Shown: piece by piece, positions 36,095 through 45,191 of the stretch
Layout: each line of letters begins with the position of its first letter
Numbering within the stretch: the first letter of the stretch is position 1
NCBI RefSeq assembly: GCF_008123425.1
Contig: NZ_VSSS01000020.1
Location: 1-64,000 of the forward strand
Direction: 5' to 3'
DNA length: 64,000 nt
DNA from: Bradyrhizobium rifense
GTDB lineage: Bacteria > Pseudomonadota > Alphaproteobacteria > Rhizobiales > Xanthobacteraceae
Notes under the pieces: generated by a model
What the model saw: the letters and a program-made list of their open reading frames with translations, nothing else
Database searches by the model: none
What the model was told of the DNA's origin: nothing
Program-made: the position numbers and the translations under genes

Positions 36095-36421
36095 ATGTTG
36101 ATCGTCACCACTGAGAACGTCGCGAACCACCGCGTGGTCCGGACGCTGGGCCAGTGTTTTGGCATTGTCGTCCGCAGCCGCGGACTTGGCGGCAATATCG
36201 TCGCCGGCCTCCGTTCGATCGTCGGCGGCGAGATTCCGGAGTATACGAGGCTGCTGGAGGACGCCCGCCGCCACGCCATCGATCGCCTGGTCGAGAACGC
36301 CACCGCGATGGGTGCCAACGCGATTGTGATGATGCGGTTCGATTCCGCCGAGATCGGCCAGACCATGAGCGAGATCGTCGCTTACGGGACGGCCGTCGTC
36401 ATCGAGCCGGCGGCACACTAG
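36095..36421 (+). CDS. YbjQ family (UPF0145) protein
   Basis: A 108-residue soluble protein of the YbjQ heavy-metal-binding-domain family, which includes pentameric small proteins. The core is RSRGLGGNIVAGLRSIVGGE followed by DRLVENATAMGANAIVMMRFDS. Function not established in the family. A small membrane protein gene follows 10 bases later. Confidence 0.9.
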   Translation: MLIVTTENVANHRVVRTLGQCFGIVVRSRGLGGNIVAGLRSIVGGEIPEYTRLLEDARRHAIDRLVENATAMGANAIVMMRFDSAEIGQTMSEIVAYGTAVVIEPAAH

Positions 36422-36431
36422 GAACGGGAGC

Positions 36432-36704
36432 ATGTCCCTGACGATCGGCATCGCGGCGCTTCTGATCGCAATCGTGCTCGTCATTGTCGGACATTTCTTT
36501 CCGTTCGGCATACCGCTGACATTCGTCGGTATCGGCCTGATCGCGAGCCTGATCTACGACACGCGCTACAAGCCGGCCTCGAAGCAGCCGATCGAGCCTG
36601 GCTGGGTCGACACCGGCGAACGCTTCATCGACCCCGAAACCAACAAGCGCGTCGCCGTGTTCATGCGGCCCGAAACCGGCGAGCGGAGCTATCGCGAGCT
36701 CTAG
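36432..36704 (+). CDS. Small membrane protein of unknown function
   Basis: A 90-residue protein with two hydrophobic helices (residues about 4-22 and 26-42) and a soluble tail that ends with PETGERSYREL. The start is 10 bases from the stop of the YbjQ gene and is preceded by GGGAG, so both are in one unit. No family recognised. Confidence 0.75.
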   Translation: MSLTIGIAALLIAIVLVIVGHFFPFGIPLTFVGIGLIASLIYDTRYKPASKQPIEPGWVDTGERFIDPETNKRVAVFMRPETGERSYREL

Positions 36705-36712
36705 GCGGCCGC

Positions 36713-37678
36713 TCACACCTTGAGCAGCCGCACCCGTGTGCCCCAGGGATCAATTGCCTCGACACCATCCGGCAGCTGCGCGACTCGCGCGCCGCCCTTG
36801 CGCAGCCGTTCTTCCTGCGCGGCAAGCAGCTCCTGCTTCTCCGTCACCAGCGAGAACCAGGCGAGACCGGTCATGGCGTCGTCGCGCTGGCCCGCGCCCT
36901 GGCTCTGCCAGACGTTCATGCCGAGATGGTGGTGATAGCGGCCCGACGACAGGAACGCGGCGCCGTTGCGGCTGCGGGTCGGGTCGAGACCAATCGCACC
37001 GTGGTAAAAGCTCTCGGCCTGCGCGAGATCGCCGACACGCAAATGCATGTGGCCGACGCGCAGGCCGTCCGGCGCCCTGGCATAGTCGCTGACGCGCGTG
37101 TTCGTCAGCGACAGCAGATCGGGAATGTTGAGCTCGTCGGTCGCCATTTTCACGCTGCCCTCGCTCCACTGCCATTGCGAGGGATCGCGATCGGCATAGA
37201 CCTCGATGCCATTGCCTTCGGGGTCGTCGAGATAGACAGACTCGCTGACGAGATGATTGGCAAAGCCCGACAGCTTCACGCGGTGCGAGGCGGCATGCAC
37301 CAGCCAGCGCGCGAGGTCTTTTCGCGATGGCATCAGGAAGGCGGTGTGGTAAAGGCCGGCGGCGTTGCGCGGCTCGATCGCGGCGTCGGGACGGGCTTCC
37401 AGCACCAGCAGCCCGATACCGGCCGTACCGAGCTTTGCGGCGGCGCTGGAGCGCTCCATCACGGTGAGCCCGATCACGTCGCGGTAGTAGTCTGCCACCT
37501 TGTCGAGGTTCTTCACGCGCAGCGTCACCATGCCGACCCGCATCGGGGTGCGGCTGGCATAGGTCGGCCCGCCGCCTTGCGGATTGCCCTCGGCGTGCGC
37601 GGCGGCCACTGCCGCCATCGCGAGCGAGCTGGCGCCGGCGAGCTGAAGCAGGGTGCGGCGGGTGAGGTCGATGGTCAT
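36713..37678 (-). CDS. Exported VOC family protein (glyoxalase/extradiol dioxygenase fold)
   Basis: A 321-residue protein with two vicinal-oxygen-chelate modules, about residues 47-165 and 205-321. The Tat-like leader RRTLLQLAG with an Ala-rich helix suggests periplasmic export. Metal ligands fit the fold: H and E in the modules (YHTAF, GNGIEVY, VGHMHLRVGD, SSGRYHHHLGMNVWQ). It resembles catechol 2,3-dioxygenase-like proteins, but export is unusual for these. It is convergent with the small membrane protein gene. Confidence 0.82.
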   Translation of the reverse strand: MTIDLTRRTLLQLAGASSLAMAAVAAAHAEGNPQGGGPTYASRTPMRVGMVTLRVKNLDKVADYYRDVIGLTVMERSSAAAKLGTAGIGLLVLEARPDAAIEPRNAAGLYHTAFLMPSRKDLARWLVHAASHRVKLSGFANHLVSESVYLDDPEGNGIEVYADRDPSQWQWSEGSVKMATDELNIPDLLSLTNTRVSDYARAPDGLRVGHMHLRVGDLAQAESFYHGAIGLDPTRSRNGAAFLSSGRYHHHLGMNVWQSQGAGQRDDAMTGLAWFSLVTEKQELLAAQEERLRKGGARVAQLPDGVEAIDPWGTRVRLLKV

Positions 37679-37788
37679 CGGTCAGGGCTCGCTGAAATCC
37701 TTGAGGCCATATGGCGCAATTTGGCGATTGCTACACGTTCCCGTGAGCGGCTCCCAATCACATGTTCGTCGGCCGTGGCCCAGGGAGG

Positions 37789-37806
37789 ACTGGCCACCCG
37801 GCCAGT
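37789..37806. promoter_or_regulatory. Short inverted repeat upstream of the HtrA-like gene
   Basis: ACTGGCC and GGCCAGT pair around a 4-base loop, about 53 bases before the start of the HtrA-like gene and between divergent genes. It may be an operator or a leader hairpin. No T-tract beyond TTT. Confidence 0.3.
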
Positions 37807-37858
37807 TTCGCAATGGCCCGTGACGTCCCAGATTGTGGACAGCTTACAGGAGCCTTCC

Positions 37859-38725
37859 ATGACCGACTTCACTCCTTTCACCTCGCTATCGTCCGCGCTC
37901 GCGGATGTCGTGGCGCGCATCGCGCCGTCCGTCGTCTCCGTGCATTCGCATCGCTCCCGCTCAACCGGCTTCGTCTGGAAGCCCGGCCTGATCGTCACGG
38001 CCGACGAGGCGCTGGCCGATGAGGGCGAGGTCCAGATCGTTCTTCCCGATGGCAGTACGACGGCCGCCAAGATCGTCGGCCGCGACCACACCACCGATAT
38101 CGCACTGCTGCGCACCGATACCAGCATCAGCCCGGTCAAGCTCGCCGCGACAGTCCCCGCCCTCGGCACGCTCTCGGTCGTGGTCGCCACCAATCGCGAT
38201 GCGCAGAGCGCGGCGCTCGGGATGGTGTCGGTTTCAGGCAAGAGCTGGCGCTCCTTGCGCGGCGGCGAGATCGATGCGCGGATCGAGCTCGATGTTCGCC
38301 TGCGTCCGAGCCAGGAGGGCGGCCTCGCCCTCGATGCATCCGGCGAGGCCTTCGGCATGACCGTCTTGGGACCGCGGCGTGTGCTGGTGATCCCGACGGC
38401 GACGATCGAGCGCGTCGCGGCCCAGCTCGAGACACGCGGCCGCATCGCGCGCGGGTATCTCGGGCTCGGGCTGCAGCCGCTGCGGCTCGACGACGGCATC
38501 GGCGCGATGGTGATGAATGTCGACAAGGCAGGCCCGGCGGCCACGGCCGGCATCCGCCAGGGCGACGTGATCGTGGCGGTTAATGACCAGAAGCTTTCCG
38601 GCGTGCGCGCGCTACTGCGAACCTTGGGACCCGCGAGCGTCGGCCAGGTGGTCGATGTCGCGGTCCGCCGCGGCGGCGAGCCGGCGAGCTTCAAGGTCAC
38701 GATTGGCGAGAGGCCGGAGGCGTGA
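37859..38725 (+). CDS. HtrA/DegP-like protein with PDZ domain, catalytic triad lost
   Basis: A 288-residue trypsin-fold plus PDZ protein. Residues 20-190 align with HtrA proteases: TADEALADE matches the usual TNNHVVEG, putting Glu50 at the catalytic His; Asp80 (HTTDIALL) is kept; PSQEGGLALD matches PGNSGGPL, putting Glu153 at the nucleophilic Ser. So two of three catalytic residues are gone. The PDZ domain is at residues 205-285 (IARGYLGLGLQPL, AGIRQGDVIVAVND). No signal peptide is evident. It overlaps the next gene by GTGA and may sense or scaffold rather than cleave. Confidence 0.85.
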   Translation: MTDFTPFTSLSSALADVVARIAPSVVSVHSHRSRSTGFVWKPGLIVTADEALADEGEVQIVLPDGSTTAAKIVGRDHTTDIALLRTDTSISPVKLAATVPALGTLSVVVATNRDAQSAALGMVSVSGKSWRSLRGGEIDARIELDVRLRPSQEGGLALDASGEAFGMTVLGPRRVLVIPTATIERVAAQLETRGRIARGYLGLGLQPLRLDDGIGAMVMNVDKAGPAATAGIRQGDVIVAVNDQKLSGVRALLRTLGPASVGQVVDVAVRRGGEPASFKVTIGERPEA

Positions 38726-39093
38726 GCGAGGACAACGCACCCGAGATCGTGCTGTCCCTGGAGATCGACGATCCCGCTCTCGCCGACCGCCTCGCGACGC
38801 TGCTCGGCAGTGTCGCGGGGCTTCGCCTTGTTGCGCCGGGCGAGACCGCCACGGCGAGCGTCGTCGCGCGCGATCCGCGCGTCATGCCGGACGACATCGC
38901 CCTGACGCAGCGCGAGCTCGACGTGCTGGCGCTGATGGCGGAGGGTTCCTCCAACAAGATGATCGCCCGGCAGCTCAACATCTCCGTGCATACCGTGAAA
39001 TTCCACGTCGGCTCGTTGCTCGACAAGCTGGATGCCACCGGCCGCACCGACGCGGTGGCGCATGCGGCGCGTCGTGGCGTGATCGAGCTATAG
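38722..39093 (+). CDS. LuxR-type helix-turn-helix regulator
   Basis: A 123-residue protein whose C-terminal half (residues 55-118) is a LuxR/FixJ-type HTH: LTQRELDVLALMAEGSSNKMIARQLNISVHTVKFHV. The N-terminal 50 residues look like a shortened receiver-like or partner-binding part, with no Asp-phosphorylation site visible. GTG start, overlapping the TGA of the HtrA-like gene, so translation is coupled. Its stop touches the stop of the convergent kinase gene. Target genes unknown. Confidence 0.85.
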   Translation: MSEDNAPEIVLSLEIDDPALADRLATLLGSVAGLRLVAPGETATASVVARDPRVMPDDIALTQRELDVLALMAEGSSNKMIARQLNISVHTVKFHVGSLLDKLDATGRTDAVAHAARRGVIEL

Positions 39094-40173
39094 CGCGCTC
39101 GGGAAGTTGAGCTGGACCGTCAGGCCCGGCGCGTTGTCATGCAGCGCGATCTCGGCGCCGTGGAGGCGCGACACCGCCGCGACCAGGCTCAGGCCCAGGC
39201 CGTTGCCGGGCGTATAGCGGCTCTGCTCGAGCCGGTAGAAGCGTTTGAACACGGGATCGTGCTGATCGGCGGCAATGCCCGGACCATCATCGGCGATGGC
39301 GATCGTCGCGCCGTCCCCGGTGTTACGGCATGTCACCGTAACCTTTCCGCCTGGGCGGCCATGCTTGATCGCGTTGTCGACCAGATTGGCGATGGCATCG
39401 AACAGCAGATCGCGGTCGCCGGTGACGGCGACCTCGCGGTCACTACTGATGCTCAGCCGCGTCGCGATCTGCTCGGCGGCGGCGTCGTAGAGTTCGACGA
39501 CCTCGCCGGCGATCTCGGCGAGGTCGAGCGCGCGAAACGCGCTCCGGCGGGCGCGGGTCTCGATCTCCGAGATCCGCGTGATCGAGGCGAACATGCCGAG
39601 CACCGCATCGAGGTCAGCGATGGTGTCGCCGATCAGCGCCGCATCGGCCTCACTGTTGCGCTCGTGGTGATAGGCCTTTTCCAGCCGGCCGCGCATGCGG
39701 GTCAGCGGCGTGCGCAGATCGTGGGCGACATTGTCGCTGACCTGCTTGACCTCGCCCATCAGCGTCTCGATGCGGTCGAGCATCTGGTTGAGGTTTTCGG
39801 CGACACGGTCCCATTCGTCGTGGCTGCCGCGCAAGGGAATGCGGCGATCGAGGCCGGACAGCATGATGGCGCGGCTGGTGGCATTGATCTCCTCGATCCG
39901 TCCGACCGTGCGTCGCGTCACCAGCACGGCGGCGAGGCCTGCCAGCACCAGGAGCAACACCGCAACCGCGATCATCGCAAGCTCGAGCATCGCGACGAAG
40001 CCGCTGTGGTCGCCGACATCGCCCACCCGGCTCCGCACATAGGCGAGCGTACCGAAATAGACGTACGCCATGATCGCCGCGACGATCAAGCCGAAGATCG
40101 CGATCGCGATCAGCGCCAGGCGGAAGGTCGAGGACCGAAGCGTGTTAGCCAGGAGCACGGAGGCAATATCCAA
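39088..40173 (-). CDS. Sensor histidine kinase
   Basis: A 361-residue membrane histidine kinase. Two helices (residues about 18-40 and 63-85) enclose a short periplasmic loop; a HAMP linker follows (RRTVGRIEEINATSRAIM). The H-box VAHDLRTPLTRMRGRLE bears the phosphorylated His, and N, G1 and G2 boxes (NLVDNAIKHG, DDGPGIA, GNGLGLSLV) complete the ATPase domain. The frame starts at a TTG (40173) inside the regulator gene; a GTG at 40158 is also possible. It pairs with the response regulator just upstream. Signal unknown. Confidence 0.92.
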   Translation of the reverse strand: MDIASVLLANTLRSSTFRLALIAIAIFGLIVAAIMAYVYFGTLAYVRSRVGDVGDHSGFVAMLELAMIAVAVLLLVLAGLAAVLVTRRTVGRIEEINATSRAIMLSGLDRRIPLRGSHDEWDRVAENLNQMLDRIETLMGEVKQVSDNVAHDLRTPLTRMRGRLEKAYHHERNSEADAALIGDTIADLDAVLGMFASITRISEIETRARRSAFRALDLAEIAGEVVELYDAAAEQIATRLSISSDREVAVTGDRDLLFDAIANLVDNAIKHGRPGGKVTVTCRNTGDGATIAIADDGPGIAADQHDPVFKRFYRLEQSRYTPGNGLGLSLVAAVSRLHGAEIALHDNAPGLTVQLNFPSAL

Positions 40174-40837
40174 TGCCGCGAATGGTGTGGATCAATGGAT
40201 AGGCCTGGGCGTCGTCGACCTTGCGACGAACGCGTCCGACATAGACGTCGATGATGTTGGTGGAGGGATCGAAATGCAGGTCCCAGACATGCTGGAGCAG
40301 CATCGCGCGCGAGACCACGCGGCCCTCATTGCGCACGAGATATTCGAGCAGCTGAAACTCGCGCGGCAGCAGCGGAATCTTGCGGCCGCGGCGGCTGGCG
40401 TTACGCGCGATCAGGTCGACCGCGAGATCGCCGACGCGCAGAATCGTTTCCTTCGCGATGGTCTCGCTGCGTCGACCGAGCGCCTCGAGACGTGCGAGCA
40501 GCTCGACGAAGGAGAACGGCTTGACGAGATAATCGTCGCCGCCGGCGCGCAAGCCGCGCACGCGGTCGTCGACCTCGCCGAGCGCGGAGATGATCAGGAA
40601 GGGCGAGGCAACGCCGTCGTCACGCATTTGCCGCATCACGGCGATGCCGTCGATGTCGGGCAGCATGCGGTCGATGGTGATCACGGCATAGTCGCGCGCG
40701 ACGCCATGGCTGAGGGCTTCACGCCCCGTGGCGGCAAGGTCGACGTCATAGCCGGAAATCGTCAGCTCCTCGACGAGCTGGCCTGCGGTTTCCGGATCGT
40801 CCTCGACGACCAGAATGCGGCGGTGACCTCCAGTCAT
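40145..40837 (-). CDS. OmpR/PhoB family response regulator
   Basis: A 230-residue regulator. The receiver domain (1-120) has the acidic pair in VEDDPET and Asp56 in ITIDRMLP as phospho-acceptor. A winged helix of the OmpR type follows (LPREFQLLEYLVRNEGRVVSRAMLL, ending IHTIRGIGYCLR). Its 3' end overlaps the start of the kinase gene, so it forms one operon with it. Confidence 0.94.
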   Translation of the reverse strand: MTGGHRRILVVEDDPETAGQLVEELTISGYDVDLAATGREALSHGVARDYAVITIDRMLPDIDGIAVMRQMRDDGVASPFLIISALGEVDDRVRGLRAGGDDYLVKPFSFVELLARLEALGRRSETIAKETILRVGDLAVDLIARNASRRGRKIPLLPREFQLLEYLVRNEGRVVSRAMLLQHVWDLHFDPSTNIIDVYVGRVRRKVDDAQAYPLIHTIRGIGYCLRAPG

Positions 40838-40934
40838 GACAAACTCCGCGCGACGATCGCCACCAGACTATCCCGTTCCGGGGCTGAGCGGAACTGCCCG
40901 GTGGCGATCGCGACAATGGTGCGGTCCAGCGATG

Positions 40935-41489
40935 CTAGTACCAATTTTCCCCGCACACATTGACCCATTGCCATCCATAGGGCGTCAGACTCCTGCGCCA
41001 ACAGCCGTCGTCGTAATAGTTGGAGTAGTAGTAAGGCGCGCCGAAGACGGCGAAACGGCGGAAGTGGTGATGGTGGAAGAAGAAGGCATGCCGGCCGATG
41101 AAGGGCCGACCGTGCCAGCCGGCACCAGCGCCAGCGAAGCGCGGCCCGATCGCCGCATGCGCGAAGCGCGCACCGCCGAAGGCCGCTCCACCAAAGCCTG
41201 GTCCACCGACATGGGCGAAGTGCGCACCGCCGCCCATGCCGCCGACATGCATTCCGCCGAAGCCGCCGGCGTGCATGCCACCACCGAAGCCACCACCGTG
41301 CATCCCGCCACCGAAGCCGCCACCGTGCATCCCGCCACCGAAGCCGCCGCGTCCACCACCGCCGAAGCCGCCACCGCCGTGGCCGCCACCGCCGCCCCCG
41401 CCTCCACCTCGGGCGAGCACGGGTGAAGCGATCGCCATCACTGCTGCGATCGTCGCGGCAGTGAGACCTTTGAGAAGCCTGTTGTTCAT
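40935..41489 (-). CDS. Exported glycine/histidine-rich protein
   Basis: A 184-residue secreted protein. A signal peptide (1-26, ending SPVLA) leads to a long Gly-rich section with three near-identical nine-residue units of MHGGGFGGG type, then GGAHFAHVGG and a His/Phe/Tyr-rich end (HAFFFHHHHFRRF, YYYSNYYDDG, WQWVNVCGENWY). The high histidine and aromatic content suggests metal binding or self-assembly. It lies between the response regulator and tex, with a terminator-like hairpin in the gap to tex. Function unknown. Confidence 0.8.
   Translation of the reverse strand: MNNRLLKGLTAATIAAVMAIASPVLARGGGGGGGGGHGGGGFGGGGRGGFGGGMHGGGFGGGMHGGGFGGGMHAGGFGGMHVGGMGGGAHFAHVGGPGFGGAAFGGARFAHAAIGPRFAGAGAGWHGRPFIGRHAFFFHHHHFRRFAVFGAPYYYSNYYDDGCWRRSLTPYGWQWVNVCGENWY
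41265..41348 (-). repeat. 27-base tandem repeat in the glycine-rich gene
   Basis: A 27-base unit coding for Met-His-Gly-Gly-Gly-Phe-Gly-Gly-Gly recurs with CAT codons on the plus strand at 41274, 41301 and 41328, an exact 27-base step. Copies are nearly identical at DNA level, so recent slippage or duplication is likely. Confidence 0.85.
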
Positions 41490-41549
41490 CGAACCATCCT
41501 CCTTGCAGTGCGGCGGTGACCGCGCCGCACGAGGATGCTCAGATGAGAA

Positions 41550-41567
41550 GAAGGAGCGCTCTCCTTC
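41550..41567 (-). terminator. Hairpin between tex and the glycine-rich gene
   Basis: GAAGGAG and CTCCTTC pair with a 4-base loop 44 bases after the tex stop. On the minus strand it is followed by TTCT, a weak T-tract. It may end tex transcription. Confidence 0.5.
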
Positions 41568-41610
41568 AACTTACAAATGCGCCAGATTCTGACGCGGGTG
41601 TTAGGGAAGG

Positions 41611-43950
41611 CTAGGCGCGCTTGCCGCCGTTCTTCTCCGCAGCACGGCGCATTGCCTCGGCGAGGGCGCCGCCGCTGCCGGAAGACTCCTGATTGCGCGG
41701 GGCCGAGGAGGTCATGCGCGCAGGATTGCGAGCCCCGTTGTCGCGCTGCATGCCGGGGGCGTCCTTCTTGGCGCCGACCTCGTCGTCGAGACGGAGGGTC
41801 AGCGAGATGCGCTTGCGGGCGACCTCGAAGTCCAGCACCTTCACTTTGACGATATCACCGGGCTTCACCACCTCGCGCGGATCCTTGATGAAGGTTTTTG
41901 ACATCGCCGAGATGTGAACGAGGCCATCCTGGTGCACGCCGATGTCGACGAAGGCGCCGAACGCAGCAACGTTGGTCACGGTGCCCTCGAGGATCATGCC
42001 CTTCTGCAGATGCTTGATCTCCTCGACGCCCTCCTTGAACACCGCGGCCTTGAACGCCGGACGCGGGTCGCGGCCGGGCTTTTCCAATTCGCGCAGAATG
42101 TCGGTGACGGTCGGCAGACCGAAGGTCTCGTCGACGAAATCCTTCGGCTTCAGCGTACGGACGACCTCGCTGCTGCCGATCAGCGCCTTGATGTCGCTCT
42201 TGGTGGCGCTGAGAATCCGCCGCACCACCGGATAGGCTTCCGGATGCACGCCGGAGGCATCGAGCGGATCCTCGCCGCCGAGGATGCGCAGGAAGCCGGC
42301 GCACTGCTCGAACGCCTTCGGACCGAGCCGCGGCACTTCTTTGAGCGCTTTGCGCGACTTGAACGGACCGTTGGCGTCACGGTGCGCCACGATGCTCTGG
42401 GCAAGGCCGGAGCCGACGCCCGACACGCGGGCGAGCAGCGGTGCCGAAGCGGTGTTGACGTCGACACCGACCGCGTTCACGCAGTCTTCGACCACGGCAT
42501 CGAGCGACTTTGCGAGCTTGGCCTGGCCGAGATCGTGCTGATACTGGCCGACGCCAATTGCCTTGGGCTCGATCTTGACGAGCTCGGCGAGCGGATCCTG
42601 GAGACGGCGGGCGATCGAGACCGCACCACGCAGGGTAACGTCGAGCTCAGGCAATTCCTCCGAGGCGAAGGCCGAGGCCGAATAGACCGACGCGCCGGCT
42701 TCCGACACGACGATCTTGGACATCTTCAGCTCGGCGAGGCCCTTGACGAGATCGCCCGCGAGCTTGTCGGTTTCGCGCGAGGCGGTGCCGTTACCGATCG
42801 CGATCAGTTCGACGCGATGCTTGATCGCAAGCTTGCCGAGGATCGCGAGCGACTCGTTCCACTGCCGCTGCGGCTCGTGCGGATAGATCACGGCGGTATC
42901 GACCACCTTGCCGGTCGCGTCAGTGACGGCGACCTTGACGCCGGTGCGGTAGCCGGGATCGAGCCCCATGGTGGCGCGGGTGCCGGCGGGCGCCGCGAGC
43001 AGGAGGTCGCGCAGGTTCGAGGCGAATACGCGCACCGCTTCGGTCTCGGCCGCATTCCACAGCCGCATGCGCAAATCGATATTGAGATGCACCTGGATCT
43101 TGGTGCGCCAGGCCCAACGCACGGTGTCGATCAGCCAGCGGTCGCCGGCGCGCTTGAGGTCGGCAATGCCGAACCGCTTCATGATCTTCAGTTCATAGGC
43201 ACCCGGCACGCCCGCGGGCGGCGCTTCGGCCTCAGCCTGGATCTGGAGATCGAGGATCTCTTCCTTCTCGCCGCGGAACATCGCGAGGATGCGATGCGAC
43301 GGCAGTTTTGTCAGTGGCTCGGAGAACTCGAAATAGTCGGCGAATTTTTCGCCCTCGGTTTTCTTGCCCTCGCGCACCTTCGAGGCCATGCGTGCGTTGG
43401 TCCACATCTCCTCGCGCAGCACGCCGATCAAATCGGCGTCTTCGTCAAAGCGTTCGACCAGGATGGCGCGGGCGCCGTCGAGCGCGGCCACGACATCCGC
43501 GACGCCCTTCTCGGCGTTGATGAAGCCCTCGGCGACGACCTTGGGATCGTTGCCGGACTCTGCGATCAGCTGGTTGGCGAGCGGCTCGAGGCCGGCCTCC
43601 TTGGCGATCTCGGCCTTGGTGCGGCGCTTCGGCTTGAATGGCAGATAGATGTCTTCGAGGCGCGCCTTGCTGTCGGCGGCAAGAATGGAGGCTTCGAGTG
43701 CGGCATCAAGCTTGCCCTGCTCGCGGACCGATTCGAGGATCGCCTTGCGGCGGTCTTCGAGCTCGCGCAGATAGCCCAGGCGCTCCTCCAGGGTGCGCAA
43801 TTGCGCGTCGTCGAGCGCACCGGTCGCTTCCTTTCGGTAGCGCGCGATGAAGGGAACCGTAGCGCCGCCATCGAGCAGCGTCACCGTCGCCTCGACCTGC
43901 TCCGCCCGTACCCCAAGCTCCTGCGCAATTTTCTGGTTGATATTTGCCAC
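41611..43950 (-). CDS. tex: Tex family RNA-binding protein
   Basis: A 779-residue Tex protein. It has the N-terminal helical part, the YqgF/RNase H-like region ([16 protein letters not shown]), the helix-hairpin-helix domain, and a C-terminal S1 domain ([30 protein letters not shown]). The start is GTG with AGGGA upstream. The order and length fit bacterial Tex proteins, which bind RNA and affect transcript stability and gene expression. The C-terminal 60 residues are charged and Ala/Arg/Gly-rich. Confidence 0.95.
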   Translation of the reverse strand: MANINQKIAQELGVRAEQVEATVTLLDGGATVPFIARYRKEATGALDDAQLRTLEERLGYLRELEDRRKAILESVREQGKLDAALEASILAADSKARLEDIYLPFKPKRRTKAEIAKEAGLEPLANQLIAESGNDPKVVAEGFINAEKGVADVVAALDGARAILVERFDEDADLIGVLREEMWTNARMASKVREGKKTEGEKFADYFEFSEPLTKLPSHRILAMFRGEKEEILDLQIQAEAEAPPAGVPGAYELKIMKRFGIADLKRAGDRWLIDTVRWAWRTKIQVHLNIDLRMRLWNAAETEAVRVFASNLRDLLLAAPAGTRATMGLDPGYRTGVKVAVTDATGKVVDTAVIYPHEPQRQWNESLAILGKLAIKHRVELIAIGNGTASRETDKLAGDLVKGLAELKMSKIVVSEAGASVYSASAFASEELPELDVTLRGAVSIARRLQDPLAELVKIEPKAIGVGQYQHDLGQAKLAKSLDAVVEDCVNAVGVDVNTASAPLLARVSGVGSGLAQSIVAHRDANGPFKSRKALKEVPRLGPKAFEQCAGFLRILGGEDPLDASGVHPEAYPVVRRILSATKSDIKALIGSSEVVRTLKPKDFVDETFGLPTVTDILRELEKPGRDPRPAFKAAVFKEGVEEIKHLQKGMILEGTVTNVAAFGAFVDIGVHQDGLVHISAMSKTFIKDPREVVKPGDIVKVKVLDFEVARKRISLTLRLDDEVGAKKDAPGMQRDNGARNPARMTSSAPRNQESSGSGGALAEAMRRAAEKNGGKRA

Positions 43951-44140
43951 GCGAGAATCCCTTTATAGCCAAGCACGCGACGCAAACCGAAATCCGGTCG
44001 CGGGACGCCGCTTATGGACCAACCAAGGTTGATTCATCAAGGTGCGGCGCGCAACCGTCGACAGAGGATTTTTTTGTGGGGCCGATGCGATCTCGCCACA
44101 ATCGTGGGGATGTCGCGGGTTCTGCCTCTTGCTTCGGCTC

Positions 44141-44270
44141 CGTCATCCTGAGGGGCCGTAGCGTAGCGGAGGCCTCGAAAGGATGCACGCCCCGGATGCA
44201 GCCGGGCGTCGCCCTTCGAGGCTTGCGCTGCGACGCTATCGCGCCGTACCGCGCGCACCTCAGGGTGACG
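44141..44270. repeat. Palindromic intergenic repeat, family F
   Basis: A 130-base element running from CGTCATCCTGAGG to CCTCAGGGTGACG, with an inner pair of CGGAGGCCTCGAAAGGATG and CCTTCGAGGC. It is typical repeat material, found once in the window. Confidence 0.8.
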
Positions 44271-44426
44271 GGATGGTGTGGTGCCCGTTGCAGCCTCCAC
44301 AATCGTCATTGCGAGCGGTGGCATTGTGGTCCTCCAATGGACATTTCAACTTGCAGACGCAGCTTCGCACTCTCGCGGCATATTCCGCCCGAGTTTTGTG
44401 CTCCGTTCACGCCCTCAATGGAAAGG

Positions 44427-44540
44427 GCGCAGGGAAGGCCGGGTGCCGGCTGGCACCCGCGGTCTGCTGCGCGAAGATGTAGCGCAAAGAGACCGCACAG
44501 CAGCATACAGGTGTAGCCGAACACACGGCCTTCCCTGCGC
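44427..44540. repeat. Structured 114-base inverted-repeat element, family G
   Basis: GCGCAGGGAAGGCC and GGCCTTCCCTGCGC are exact 14-base arms at the two ends. The centre has further matching parts (GGTCTGCTGCG and the related CGCACAGCAG). Only one copy is in the window. It may be an RNA structure or a dispersed element. Confidence 0.65.
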
Positions 44541-45010
44541 AGTGGTCGGACGGCTTATGCCATGCTCTCCCGGGAGCCGAGTTCCTTCTGGCCTCCCTCG
44601 CGCTTGCGGAATTCACCGACACCGCGCCGGTTGACGCCAATGCCGCCTCCGCAAGAACTTGGCCGTAGCGACGACGGCCAGGACCACACGGTTTTGCCGT
44701 ACGCAAGCAATTCCTGTTTAGGCCCAAGGGCCTGGCAGGACAAAGCGCCGTTCGTACAACGCGGCTTGCAAGTCGCTCACGGGGCTCGGCTCAATCCACT
44801 GCCCCACCCTGCAACTCGCATCCGCGACGGCGCTGCTCACGTCCACCGCAGCCCGACCCGCGGCTCGTGACGACGTACGACCGCCCCTTTTCGCCGGATC
44901 AGGATGGGCGACACATACGACAAATCCGAATTTCGGTAAAGTAGAATATTTTGCCGCAGGTTGATTGACCCAGCGATCGTGTTTTGGCCGAAGAGGCGAC
45001 GCAGGATCTT

Positions 45011-45114
45011 GTAGCCCGCATGGAGCGGCTTGTCCGCCGTAGCTCGAAGAGCGAAGGCGGAAGTGGAATGCGGAGACGCCGTCCCGGATTTGCGCTTCGC
45101 TCCATCCGGGCTAC
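45011..45114. repeat. Palindromic intergenic repeat, family A (diverged)
   Basis: GTAGCCCGCATGGAGCG at the left and CGCTCCATCCGGGCTAC at the right match the arms at 1650-1736 with one base changed; the middle (CGTAGCTCGAAGAGCGAAGG) differs. It ends 78 bases before the start of the next gene. Confidence 0.8.
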
Positions 45115-45191
45115 CGCTCACACTTGACATCCACCCTGCTTCCACGGCTGGTTGACCCGCCGGACCACCGAACTTCCCACGAGGACTATCC

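Larger units (their letters stand above)
43951..45191. other. Gene-free, repeat-rich intergenic region
   Basis: 1241 bases between tex and the ring-opening amidohydrolase gene. I find no credible coding frame: the short frames present run through palindromes and overlap one another. Three repeat units fill most of it (44141-44270, 44427-44540, 45011-45114). The promoter of the divergent tex gene must be in the first part, and that of the amidohydrolase gene in the last 100 bases. Confidence 0.75.

Noticed and set aside
41265..41348. Regular short repeats as a CRISPR array
   Set aside because: The 27-base units are back to back, code for Met-His-Gly-Phe units in frame and have no spacers.
41914..43968. 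A 684-codon open frame on the plus strand opposite tex
   Set aside because: It is wholly antisense to tex, which has clear Tex and S1 motifs. The translated sequence has no recognisable fold and is rich in Arg, His and Gly, as expected of a GC-rich antisense frame.
44012..44302. Short frames within the repeat island taken as genes
   Set aside because: They follow palindromic repeats, overlap each other on both strands, and no good ribosome site or family match was found.
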